Positions 49,449 to 58,181 of a stretch of DNA of 64,000 nt are shown here, piece by piece. Source of the DNA: CAWEYO01 sp963813315 (GTDB lineage Bacteria; Pseudomonadota; Alphaproteobacteria; Rhizobiales; Rhizobiaceae); assembly GCA_963813315.1 (NCBI GenBank), contig CAWEYO010000021.1:27310-91309 (forward strand), written 5' to 3'. How positions within the stretch are numbered: the first letter of the stretch is position 1; each line of letters opens with the position of its first letter. Below the pieces are notes generated by a model that searched no databases, was not told the origin of the DNA, and saw only the letters and a list, made by a program, of their open reading frames with translations. Both the position numbers and the translations under genes were made by a program.

Positions 49449-50872
49449 CGGCGGGGACGGCGAGGAACGATGCTCCAGTACGGCCGGGGCGCGGCGTGAC
49501 ACTTGTACCACGATCGCTCGCCCTACGCATAATCGCGCTCTCGACGATCTGGGCTATTGTCACCCTGGTCGCCACGTCGACCATCATCAGCACGCTTTAT
49601 CGCCAGGCCAGCGAAAGGGGGTTCAACAGCCTCCTGTCTGCACACCTCTTTAACCTGATCAGTTCTGTTGACGTGACCGACAGCGGTGCGCTGACGGGCA
49701 GCATCGATCTCGGAGACCTGCGATTTTCTGAACCCGCTTCGGGCTGGTACTGGGCGGTCGAGCCGCTTTCTGGCGGGCTGACCGGTCAACTCCGCTCCCC
49801 TTCCATGACAAAGGCAATCGCTTCGCCGCCGGCGATCGAAGTGCCGTTCAACTCCGAATTCCAGCGCAGCTACCGGACCAGCGGAATCGACGGCGAGGAA
49901 TTGCAGGTTATAGAGAACGAGTTCGTGCTCGACGAACAGAACCGGGTCGCGCGCTTTCGCGTGATGGGCAACCGGACCGAGCTGGAAGACGAGATCGGCG
50001 CGTTCCAGCGGAGGCTTTTCACATATCTGTCGGTTTTCGGCGTTGGCATGGTTGCCATCAACGCGCTCGCCATCATGCTCGGCCTCAGGCCACTTGGCCG
50101 GGTGCGTGATGCACTGTCCAAAGTGCGCGAAGGAACTGCGAAGCGGCTCGACGGAACCTTCCCCGCCGAGATCGAGCCCCTTGCCCGTGAAACCAACGCA
50201 TTGATCGAGAACAACAAGCGCATCGTCGAGCGGTCTCGCACTCAGGTCGGCAATCTCGCGCATTCGCTTAAAACGCCATTGGCGGTCATGCTCAATGAAG
50301 CCCGCGCAATCGGCGGAGACAAGGGCAGGTTGATAGAGGCGCAAGCCGGTGCCGTGCAAAAGCAGCTCGAGCACTATTTGCAGCGTGCCCGTATCGCGGC
50401 GCAGCGGGACAGCATCGTTTACAGCACGCCATTGTCACCGTCATTGAAACGTATGGTACGCGTCATGGAAAAGCTTAATCCTGGGACACGCGTGTCGCTA
50501 AAACTCCCGCCGAGCGAAATCCTGTTTGCTGGAGAGCGCGAGGATTTCGAAGAGATCGTCGGAAACCTCCTTGAAAATGCAATGAAATGGGCAAGCGGCG
50601 TCGTGTCTGTTTCCGCTGTGCCGATCGAGGGTCCGAATCCCGGCGGAGCGATGTTCGAGCTCATGATCGAGGATGACGGCCCCGGCATTCCCGAGGAGAG
50701 TGCCCGCGCCGCCCTGAAGCGTGGCAAGCGCCTCGACGAAACGAAGCCTGGAACCGGGCTTGGCCTCGCAATCGTATCGGAACTGGTGCATGAGTACGAT
50801 GGGGAGTTGGATTTGGAACGCTCCGCTTTGGGCGGACTCAAGGCAAGCGTCCGTTTGCACACCGCGTATTGA
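49445..50872 (+). CDS. feuQ: Sensor histidine kinase, FeuQ-like
   Basis: 475 residues. Two membrane helices (about 28-48 and 190-210) frame a periplasmic sensor domain; HAMP-like linker, then the H-box VGNLAHSLKTPLAVMLNEAR and ATP-binding boxes NLLENAMKWAS, EDDGPGIPEESA and GTGLGLAIVSELV. The AHSLKTPL H-box is that of PhoQ-type kinases. Partner of the upstream regulator; the periplasmic domain would be the target of FeuN. Start GTG 49445 overlaps the regulator stop. Confidence 0.87.
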   Translation: MTAGTARNDAPVRPGRGVTLVPRSLALRIIALSTIWAIVTLVATSTIISTLYRQASERGFNSLLSAHLFNLISSVDVTDSGALTGSIDLGDLRFSEPASGWYWAVEPLSGGLTGQLRSPSMTKAIASPPAIEVPFNSEFQRSYRTSGIDGEELQVIENEFVLDEQNRVARFRVMGNRTELEDEIGAFQRRLFTYLSVFGVGMVAINALAIMLGLRPLGRVRDALSKVREGTAKRLDGTFPAEIEPLARETNALIENNKRIVERSRTQVGNLAHSLKTPLAVMLNEARAIGGDKGRLIEAQAGAVQKQLEHYLQRARIAAQRDSIVYSTPLSPSLKRMVRVMEKLNPGTRVSLKLPPSEILFAGEREDFEEIVGNLLENAMKWASGVVSVSAVPIEGPNPGGAMFELMIEDDGPGIPEESARAALKRGKRLDETKPGTGLGLAIVSELVHEYDGELDLERSALGGLKASVRLHTAY

Positions 50873-50981
50873 GTCAAACAACCCTAGTCTAGCGTTACAG
50901 AAGCCAAAATTCGGCCAAATATCGCCCCTATCCGGACCCCGCTTCCCTACCAGCCGACAGACACGAACATCCGGTGACAAG

Positions 50982-51440
50982 ATGAAGATTCGCATGGTTT
51001 TTTTGGCTTTCGTGCTCGTTGCAGGCGGATGTGCATCGAAGACCGGCGGCCAGTCGGCGCTCGGCGTGGCGGCCGACGCGATCGTCAGCGGCATGAATGG
51101 CGGCGACGCAGGCTCTGGCAAGGTTGCAGCGGCGATCATCAGCGAGATGCATGGCGGCCTCGTCGGCGGCGGCATCGGTTCGAATCTCGATAGCGCGGAA
51201 CGAAGTGCGGCGCTGGAAGCGGAATACCGGGCGCTTGAATACACACCGAGCGGCCAAACGGTGACCTGGGGAAACCGGCAGTCCGGTCGCTATGGTGAGG
51301 TCGTTGCGGCGTCGCCCTACAGGGTCGGCTCGCAGGACTGCCGGCAATATGGGCACACGGTCTATACCGGAGGCCAGCAGAGAAAGGCCCGCGGAACAGC
51401 TTGCCGGAATCCGGACGGGAGCTGGACTCCTTTGACTTGA
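50982..51440 (+). CDS. Outer-membrane lipoprotein, 17-kDa surface-antigen-like
   Basis: 152 residues with lipoprotein signal MKIRMVFLAFVLVAGGCASK (lipobox AGGC), glycine-rich segment (GGLVGGGIGSNLDSAERSAA) and the C-terminal antigen fold with TWGNRQSGRYGEVVAASPYR and CRQYGHTVYTGGQ...ARGTACRNPDGSW. The glycine-zipper plus this domain is like rickettsial 17-kDa antigen proteins. Situated between feuQ and the ccm genes. Confidence 0.82.
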   Translation: MKIRMVFLAFVLVAGGCASKTGGQSALGVAADAIVSGMNGGDAGSGKVAAAIISEMHGGLVGGGIGSNLDSAERSAALEAEYRALEYTPSGQTVTWGNRQSGRYGEVVAASPYRVGSQDCRQYGHTVYTGGQQRKARGTACRNPDGSWTPLT

Positions 51441-51553
51441 CGGGAACCGGCCTGACTTGACGGGAACTGGGCACCATGCGCGGCAGCTCGTCGTCAAATG
51501 GCCGCATGCTAGCGATATTGGCAGTTCAATTCCGCGCGAATAATGAAGTGACA

Positions 51554-52696
51554 TGCTCTTCTGGATCGTCGCCGCGTTCTTGACACTGGTTGCTTGCCTG
51601 GCGGTGCTGATGCCGCTGGTGAGCCGCTCGAGTCTGCAAGAACTCCGGCGAGAGCCACGACCTCGAGGTTTATCGTGACCAACTTGCCGAGCTCGACCGA
51701 GATACGGCACGGGGCCTGATCAGCCCTGATGAGGCAGGGCAGGCTCGCGCTGAGATCGGCCGCCGTATCCTGCGACTGGGTGTTGCCGGGGGTCAGGCAG
51801 CGAATGGGTCGCAACGTTCACCAGGGCGGCGCGCGGCCGGCATGGCCGCGGTCCTGGCGATCCCTGTGACCGCCTGGAGTTTCTACGCCGTTCTGGGCTC
51901 CCCCGGACTGCCGTCGCAACCGCTTCAGGAGCGGTTGGCCAGGAATCCGGTCGACAGCCCAATGGAAGAATTGGTCGCTCGCGCCGAGGCCCATCTCATC
52001 GCAAATCCCAAGGACGGTCTCGGCTGGGACACGCTGGCCCCCATTTATCTTCGGATGGGACGCACCGGCGATGCAGTTACCGCATATCGGAACTCGATCA
52101 CAATCAACGGAGCCACGGCGAAACGGGAGATCGGGCTCGGCGAGGCGATTGCGGCGACGGCCGGCGGAATGGTGTCGTCCGAGGCACAGGCAGCCTTCGA
52201 GCGCGCTCTTGTTTTGGAGGCGGGCAATCCGAAGGCGCAATATTATCTCGCGATCGCCTTGGCTCAGGAGGGCAGGCTGAGCGATGCCGCCGCAGCCTTG
52301 AGGACGCTGCTAGCCGGTCTTCCGGCGGACTCGCCCTGGCGGATCCCCGCCGAGCAGGCAATCTCGGAGGCCGAGCGGCGCGTGGCAGGCGGCGAGTTGC
52401 CCAATGCGCCGGCCGGCCCGACGCCGGAGGAGATCGACAGTGCATCGGACATGTCGCCCGCTGACCGCTCGGCCATGATCGAAGCGATGGTTGCAAGACT
52501 CGACGAGAAATTGCGGGCAAATCCGCGCGATGCGGAAGGATGGCGCCGCCTGGTGCGTTCGTACCAGGTCCTGGGCAAGCCTGCCGATGCGCGTAGCGCG
52601 CTTCGGCGTGGAATTGCGGCGCTGGGACCCGACAGCGAGGAAGCCAGGCACCTGGAGGCGTTTGCGGTCTCGCTCGGGCTTCCGGACACGGAGTAG
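51554..52696 (+). pseudogene. ccmI: Cytochrome c biogenesis protein CcmI (CycH), one frameshift
   Basis: The N-terminal frame (MLFWIVAAFLTLVACLAVLM, PLVSRSSLQ) ends at a stop near 51678, while the next frame continues with SHDLEVYRDQLAELDRDTAR and a second helix plus TPR domain to 52696. One extra base somewhere in about 51625-51650 (for instance in GAACTCC) splits the gene; removing it gives a normal CcmI of about 380 residues. CcmI presents apocytochrome c to the CcmFH haem ligation complex. If the lesion is real, translation could restart only at ATG 51842, losing the first membrane anchor. Confidence 0.85.
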
Positions 52697-52700
52697 CCAA

Positions 52701-53135
52701 TTGACGCGGAAACAAAAACGATTGTCCGTCATAGGCGGCGCCCTCGGGTTCCTCGGACTTGCGACCGCGCTTGTCTTCTATGCGCTGGGCCAAAAGACGT
52801 CGTACTTCTATATGCCCGCCGATTTACAGCAGACGGCGGTCGCGCCCGGCGAGCGAATCCGCCTGGGGGGCCTGGTGGAGAAAGGCACGATCGTGCGCGG
52901 GCAGGGCACCGACATCACGTTCTCAGTGACCGACCGGGAAAAATCGGTGAAAGTGGCCTATAAAGGCATTCTGCCCGATCTTTTTCGTGAGGAGCAAGGC
53001 GTGATCACCGAGGGCACTTTCCGGCCGGACGGCGTTTTCCTTGCCGATAGCGTTCTTGCGAAACATGACGAAACCTACATGCCAAAGGAAGTCGCCGACA
53101 GCCTGAAGGCCAAGGGTGTCTGGCGGGAAGAGTGA
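52701..53135 (+). CDS. ccmE: Cytochrome c maturation haem chaperone CcmE (CycJ)
   Basis: 144 residues: TTG start with GGAGT seven bases upstream, an N-terminal membrane anchor (IGGALGFLGLATALVFYALG), then the OB-fold haem chaperone with RLGGLVEKGTIVRG and the covalent haem-binding histidine in LAKHDETYMP. Carries haem from CcmABCD to CcmF. Stop overlaps the ccmF start (TGATG). Confidence 0.93.
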   Translation: MTRKQKRLSVIGGALGFLGLATALVFYALGQKTSYFYMPADLQQTAVAPGERIRLGGLVEKGTIVRGQGTDITFSVTDREKSVKVAYKGILPDLFREEQGVITEGTFRPDGVFLADSVLAKHDETYMPKEVADSLKAKGVWREE

Positions 53136-55135
53136 TGACTTTCATGGTTGAAACCGGTCACTTCGCGCTCGTTCTCGCCTTCGCATTGGCGCTGGTCCAG
53201 TCGAGCGTGCCGATGCTCGGTGCGCGAACCGGCGATGAGCGGTTGATGGCCGTCGGCCAGCCAATCGCGGTGACCGGTTTTATGTTGATCGCGCTTTCTT
53301 TCGGCGCGCTGACGACGGCCTATGTTCAGTCTGATTTCTCAGTCGCCAATGTCTTCGAGAATTCGCATTCGCTGAAGCCGCTCCTTTTCAAATTCACCGG
53401 GACATGGGGAAATCACGAAGGTTCGATGCTTCTCTGGGTCCTGATCCTCACCTTCTTCGGTGCACTTGTCGCGGTTTTCGGCGGCAATCTGCCAGCTTCA
53501 CTGCGCGCGAACGTGCTTGCCGTTCAGGGCTGGATCGGCGCTGCCTTCATGCTGTTTGTGCTGGTCACGTCGAACCCGTTTGCAAGGCTAACGCCGGCGC
53601 CTTTCGAGGGGCGCGACCTCAACCCTGTGCTTCAGGACATAGGGCTCGCGATCCATCCGCCGATGCTCTATCTCGGCTATGTCGGGTTCTCGGTCTGCTT
53701 TTCCTTCGCGGTGGCCGCGCTTATCGACGGCCGCATCGATGCCGCGTGGGCGCGATGGGTTCGGCCATGGACGCTCGCGGCCTGGATGTTCTTGACCGGC
53801 GGCATCGCGATGGGTTCCTACTGGGCATACTACGAACTCGGCTGGGGTGGCTTCTGGTTCTGGGATCCTGTCGAAAATGCATCTTTCATGCCGTGGCTTG
53901 CCGGAACGGCGCTGCTCCATTCGGCTTTGGTCATGGAAAAGCGCTCAGCCCTTAAAATCTGGACGATACTCCTGGCCATTCTGACTTTCTCGCTGTCGCT
54001 TCTCGGCACCTTCCTGGTCCGCTCGGGCGTGCTGACCTCCGTCCATGCGTTTGCCACCGATCCAACCCGCGGCGTCTTCATCCTCGCCATCTTGACACTG
54101 TTCATTGGGGGCGCGCTTGCATTGTTCGCATTTCGCGCTTCCTCGCTGACCGCGGGCGGCATCTTCCACCCGGTTTCCCGCGAAGGCGCGCTGGTGCTGA
54201 ACAACCTGTTCCTGACGACCGCGGCGGCGACGGTCTTCATCGGCACGCTTTATCCGCTTCTGGTCGAAGCTGTCGCTGGGGACAAAATCTCGGTCGGCGC
54301 ACCCTTCTTCGATCTGACCTTTGGCCTTTTAATGGTTCCTCTGCTTCTGATCGCCCCGTTCGGCCCGATGCTGGCCTGGAAGCGGGGCGACCTCTTCGGA
54401 GCGGCCCAGCGGCTGGTCGCGGCATTCGGCGGCGCGTTGCTCGCGGTTCTCGTGGTCCTCCTCTTCGTCGATGGCGCTTCGGCCTTTGCAGCCGCCGGAT
54501 CGGGATTGGCGTTCTGGCTCATTCTGGGTGCCGTGACCGATATCGCCTTGAAGTCCGGTGCTCCCTACGTGAAGCCGAATGTCGCGCTGCGCCGGCTCGC
54601 CGGTCTGCCGCGTTCGGCGCTTGGCACGGCGCTGGCGCATTTCGGCCTTGGCCTGACCGTGCTCGGCATCGTCGGCGTTGGCTCCCTCCAGACCGAGGCG
54701 ATCGTCACCATGCGCCCCGGCGAAACGCTTGAGATTTCCGGATACATGCTGCGTTTCGACGGGATGCAGCCCTTCAAGGGACCGAACTACACGGAAGACA
54801 GGGGCCGGTTCATACTTTCCACGGACAAGGGCCAGCCGCTCGGTGAAATCGTATCCGCGAAGCGCTTCTATCCCGTGCGGGAGATGCCGACGACGGAGGC
54901 CGGCATCAGGACGCTCGGCCTCAGCCAGCTTTACGTCTCGTTGGGCGATGCAACTCAAGACGGCGGCATCGTGGTGCGGGTCTGGTGGAAGCCCTTGGTC
55001 ACGCTGATCTGGATCGGGGCATTGGCGATGATGGCGGCTGGCGCGATCTCACTCATGGACCGGCGGTTGCGTGTAGGCGCGCCTGCCCGACGCCGGCTGT
55101 CCGAAGCCGGCAAACCGAAACCGGGCATGCCGTGA
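53135..55135 (+). CDS. ccmF: Cytochrome c haem lyase subunit CcmF (CycK)
   Basis: 666 residues, about 15 hydrophobic helices, with the tryptophan-rich WWD motif WGGFWFWDPVENASFMPWL and TGTWGNHEGSMLLWVLIL, DIGLAIHPPMLYLGYVGFSV with haem-ligand histidines. Integral membrane haem lyase that attaches haem to apocytochrome c, together with CcmH and CcmI. Serves the cytochromes at 9001-10422 among others. Confidence 0.94.
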   Translation: MTFMVETGHFALVLAFALALVQSSVPMLGARTGDERLMAVGQPIAVTGFMLIALSFGALTTAYVQSDFSVANVFENSHSLKPLLFKFTGTWGNHEGSMLLWVLILTFFGALVAVFGGNLPASLRANVLAVQGWIGAAFMLFVLVTSNPFARLTPAPFEGRDLNPVLQDIGLAIHPPMLYLGYVGFSVCFSFAVAALIDGRIDAAWARWVRPWTLAAWMFLTGGIAMGSYWAYYELGWGGFWFWDPVENASFMPWLAGTALLHSALVMEKRSALKIWTILLAILTFSLSLLGTFLVRSGVLTSVHAFATDPTRGVFILAILTLFIGGALALFAFRASSLTAGGIFHPVSREGALVLNNLFLTTAAATVFIGTLYPLLVEAVAGDKISVGAPFFDLTFGLLMVPLLLIAPFGPMLAWKRGDLFGAAQRLVAAFGGALLAVLVVLLFVDGASAFAAAGSGLAFWLILGAVTDIALKSGAPYVKPNVALRRLAGLPRSALGTALAHFGLGLTVLGIVGVGSLQTEAIVTMRPGETLEISGYMLRFDGMQPFKGPNYTEDRGRFILSTDKGQPLGEIVSAKRFYPVREMPTTEAGIRTLGLSQLYVSLGDATQDGGIVVRVWWKPLVTLIWIGALAMMAAGAISLMDRRLRVGAPARRRLSEAGKPKPGMP

Positions 55136-55602
55136 ACGGGAAACAAGCCTTTGCATGGGCTTCGCTGGTCTTCGCGTTCACGATCGGGGGCACAGCACAT
55201 GCCGTGCAGCCGGACGAAAAGCTCGCCGATGCCGCATTGGAGGCGCGCGCGCGCACCCTTTCGGCCGAACTGCGCTGCATGGTCTGCCAGAACCAGTCGA
55301 TCGACGATTCTGACGCCGAACTCGCGCGGGACCTTCGAATCCTTGTCAGAGAACGCGTGACCGCCGGCGATACCGACCGGCAGGTCCTCGACTATGTTGT
55401 TTCGCGCTATGGTGAATTCGTCCTGTTGCGACCACGGCTCAGCGCGCGCAATGCATTGCTGTGGGGAGGGCCATTTTTGCTTCTGGTGGGCGGAGGGATG
55501 TTTGCATACCTAGCGATCCGGCGAAGCAGGAGACAGGAAGTCCCGGCACTGAGCGCGGAGGAAGATGTAGCACTACGGAGGATCCTTGACGATCAGATAT
55601 GA
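55132..55602 (+). CDS. ccmH: Cytochrome c maturation protein CcmH (CycL)
   Basis: 156 residues: signal peptide (ASLVFAFTIGGTAHA), redox motif LRCMVCQNQSIDDSDAELAR and RGYGEFVLLRP-like segment SRYGEFVLLRPRL, followed by a C-terminal anchor (LLWGGPFLLLVGGGMFAYLA). Reduces apocytochrome c thiols before haem attachment. GTG start in GTGA overlap with ccmF. Last gene of ccmI-E-F-H. Confidence 0.92.
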   Translation: MNGKQAFAWASLVFAFTIGGTAHAVQPDEKLADAALEARARTLSAELRCMVCQNQSIDDSDAELARDLRILVRERVTAGDTDRQVLDYVVSRYGEFVLLRPRLSARNALLWGGPFLLLVGGGMFAYLAIRRSRRQEVPALSAEEDVALRRILDDQI

Positions 55603-55649
55603 CGGCACCCGAAGTGGTTCCCAACTCCGGCATGCATCGCACAGGTCCA

Positions 55650-55688
55650 GGGTGTGTTGATTTTCAGGTGATGCCCAACGCACCCTAA
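55650..55688. repeat. Short internally deleted copy of family D element
   Basis: AGGGTGTGTTGATTTTCAGG, TGATGCCCAACGCACCCT: both ends of the 4108-4251 element without the middle. It lies between ccmH and degP. Confidence 0.65.
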
Positions 55689-55827
55689 AACCTCAACGCA
55701 ATCTGAACATTACGAAAATTTCATGCGCCGGAAATGGCGCCGTAATGTGGTGCCGTCTATCCCTCAGACGATAGGATGCGCGTCAAAATCGCAACCCTTG
55801 GATTTTCATGAAAAGGATACGAGAGAA

Positions 55828-57363
55828 ATGTCCACCTCCCCAGTTTCTCCTTTCAGCTCCCGCAAGGGTTTGATGGCGGCGGCCGCCTCGATCGCGATCG
55901 CCAGCGCGATCGGAATAGGTGCGTTGACGTCGGGCACGGTGCCTGTCTTCGCGGACGCCGTCCGTGTTGATGGCCCGCAGGCGCCCGGTTTTGCCGATGT
56001 CGTCGAGCACGTCTCACCTGCCGTAATCAGCGTGCGCGTAAAGGCAAAAATCGAGCCCGCTTCGGACGATGGAACGCAATTTTTCTCCAATCCGCCTGGA
56101 TTTGACGATCTGCCCGACGATCATCCTATGAAGCGCTTCTTCCGAGAGTTCCGTGGCGATCAAGACGGCGGTCGGGATAATCACTTCGGCCATGGCGAGC
56201 ACGGGCACAAGCCCCGCCCCGTGGCGCAGGGTTCGGGCTTCTTCATCTCAGAGGATGGCTATCTCGTCACCAACAACCACGTTGTCGAAGACGGGTCCGA
56301 ATTTACAGTGGTCATGGACGATGGCGCCGAGCTCGACGCCAAGCTCATCGGTACCGATCCGCGTACAGACCTCGCGGTCCTCAAGGTGGATGACAGCCGC
56401 AAGTTCACCTACGTTGACTTTGCTGACGACGCAAAGGTCCGCGTTGGCGACTGGGTTGTCGCTGTCGGGAACCCCTTCGGCCTCGGCGGCACAGTCACCG
56501 CTGGCATCGTCTCGGCTCGCGGCCGTGATATCGGCGCCGGCCCGTATGACGATTTCATCCAGATCGATGCTGCAGTGAACCGTGGCAACTCCGGTGGCCC
56601 GGCCTTTAACCTCAATGGCGAGGTGGTAGGTATCAACACCGCGATCTTTTCGCCCTCCGGCGGCAATGTAGGCATTGCTTTCGCCATTCCCGCCTCCACT
56701 GCAAAACAGGTCGTGCAGGAGTTGATGAAGGACGGCACGGTTCAGCGCGGTTTCCTCGGTGTTCAGATACAGCCTGTCAGCGCGGAAATCGCTGAATCGC
56801 TCGGTCTCGCCGGCACGAAGGGCGCGCTTGTGGCCGAATCGCAGGCCGACGGTCCCGCTGGGAAGGCTGGCGTCGTCGCTGGCGATGTCATCACGGCGGT
56901 CAATGGCAAGGAAGTCGCATCTCCCAAGGAGTTGTCGCGGATGATCGGCGGCATGACGCCTGGTAAACCGGTCGAAATCACAGTGTGGCGCGACGGCAAA
57001 TCCGAGGCGTTCAAGCTGGATCTCGGTGAGCTGCCGGCCTCCGATAAGCAGGCCGCCAACAAGCAGCCAGATGGCGATGCACCGGCAACGGACACGTTGG
57101 CGAGTCTGGGGCTGACCGTGTCGCCCGCAGATGACGGCAAGGGTCTGGTTGTCACTGACGTTGACCCCGATGGCAATGCGGCGGACCGTGGCATGCAGGC
57201 GGGCGATGTCATCGTGACCGTGAATTCGAAGCAAGTCACAAGCTCTGCCGACGTTACGGCAGCTATGGCTGACGCGGCCAAGGCGGGCCGCAAGGCGGTT
57301 CTCGTTCAGGTAACTCGCGACAACACCAGCCGCTTCGTGGCGCTGCCGGTAGCCAAAGGCTAA
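55828..57363 (+). CDS. degP: Periplasmic Do-type serine protease DegP/HtrA
   Basis: 511 residues. Signal/anchor segment (about 12-45), trypsin-like domain with triad His in LVTNNHVVEDG, Asp in RTDLAVLKV and Ser in RGNSGGPAFNL, then two PDZ domains (PVSAEIAESLGLAGTKGALV and LASLGLTVSPADDGKGLVVT). A low-complexity charged insert rich in His/Gly/Asp (GGRDNHFGHGEHGHKPRP) occupies the LA loop region. Degrades misfolded envelope proteins. The two-component pair downstream is a natural candidate regulator. Confidence 0.93.
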   Translation: MSTSPVSPFSSRKGLMAAAASIAIASAIGIGALTSGTVPVFADAVRVDGPQAPGFADVVEHVSPAVISVRVKAKIEPASDDGTQFFSNPPGFDDLPDDHPMKRFFREFRGDQDGGRDNHFGHGEHGHKPRPVAQGSGFFISEDGYLVTNNHVVEDGSEFTVVMDDGAELDAKLIGTDPRTDLAVLKVDDSRKFTYVDFADDAKVRVGDWVVAVGNPFGLGGTVTAGIVSARGRDIGAGPYDDFIQIDAAVNRGNSGGPAFNLNGEVVGINTAIFSPSGGNVGIAFAIPASTAKQVVQELMKDGTVQRGFLGVQIQPVSAEIAESLGLAGTKGALVAESQADGPAGKAGVVAGDVITAVNGKEVASPKELSRMIGGMTPGKPVEITVWRDGKSEAFKLDLGELPASDKQAANKQPDGDAPATDTLASLGLTVSPADDGKGLVVTDVDPDGNAADRGMQAGDVIVTVNSKQVTSSADVTAAMADAAKAGRKAVLVQVTRDNTSRFVALPVAKG

Positions 57364-57373
57364 AACCCCGGTC

Positions 57374-57396
57374 TGCCGCCAAGAAAGTCGGCGGCA
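57374..57396. terminator. Possible hairpin after degP
   Basis: TGCCGCC, loop AAGAAAGTC, GGCGGCA: a perfect seven-base stem ten bases after the degP stop, without a T-tract. Weak evidence for termination. Confidence 0.35.
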
Positions 57397-57501
57397 AAGC
57401 CTTACCCGAGCACGGTTCTGCGGCAGCAGGTGTCCATCGCCTGCTGCCACCGCTTGTCGAAGGAGAATGTTCGGCCCTCAGATTCTGGGTATAAGGGTGC
57501 C

Positions 57502-58176
57502 ATGAAGATTCTGGTTATCGAGGACGACCGCGAGGCGGCTGAATACCTGCAGAAGGCCCTGTCCGAGGCTGGCCACATCGCCCATGCCGTTTCGGAGGGG
57601 GAAACCGGCTTCGCCATGGCGGATTCCAATGAATATGATGTGCTGATCGTCGACCGGATGTTGCCGCGCCGCGACGGGCTCTCCGTCATCGCGGGACTGC
57701 GCTCGCACGGGAACAATACGCCTGTGCTGATCCTTTCCGCCCTCGGCGAGGTGGACGATCGCGTGACCGGATTGCGGGCCGGAGGAGACGACTATCTCAC
57801 GAAGCCTTTCGCATTCTCCGAACTTCTCGCGCGAATTGAGGTGCTGAACCGTCGCGCGGTGACAAAGGAGGTCGAAACGGTCTACCGCGCCGGTGATCTC
57901 GAACTCGACCGTCTTTCGCACTCGGTTCGCCGTGCCGGCAAGGAAATCACGCTGCAGCCGCGCGAGTTTCGACTTCTCGAATACTTGATGCGCCATGCGG
58001 GGCAAGTGGTCACCCGCACGATGCTTCTCGAGAATGTGTGGGATTATCACTTCGATCCGCAGACGAACGTCATCGACGTGCACGTCTCGCGCTTGCGCGG
58101 CAAGATCGAGAAGGGATTCGAAAGTCCGGTCCTGCACACCGTTCGCGGCGCTGGCTACATGCTCAGGGCAAGCTAG
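57502..58176 (+). CDS. OmpR-family response regulator
   Basis: 224 residues. Receiver with VIEDDREAAEYL, phosphorylation Asp in DVLIVDRMLPRRDGL and Lys in YLTKPFAFSELLARI; winged-helix output LQPREFRLLEYLMRHAGQVV, MLLENVWDYHFDPQTNVIDV, HVSRLRGKIEKGF. Directly followed by its kinase gene. Lies downstream of degP, as in S. meliloti where I recall the same order (degP1, regulator, kinase, glnE), suggesting an envelope-stress or metal-responsive pair. Confidence 0.9.
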   Translation: MKILVIEDDREAAEYLQKALSEAGHIAHAVSEGETGFAMADSNEYDVLIVDRMLPRRDGLSVIAGLRSHGNNTPVLILSALGEVDDRVTGLRAGGDDYLTKPFAFSELLARIEVLNRRAVTKEVETVYRAGDLELDRLSHSVRRAGKEITLQPREFRLLEYLMRHAGQVVTRTMLLENVWDYHFDPQTNVIDVHVSRLRGKIEKGFESPVLHTVRGAGYMLRAS

Positions 58177-58181
58177 GCCCA

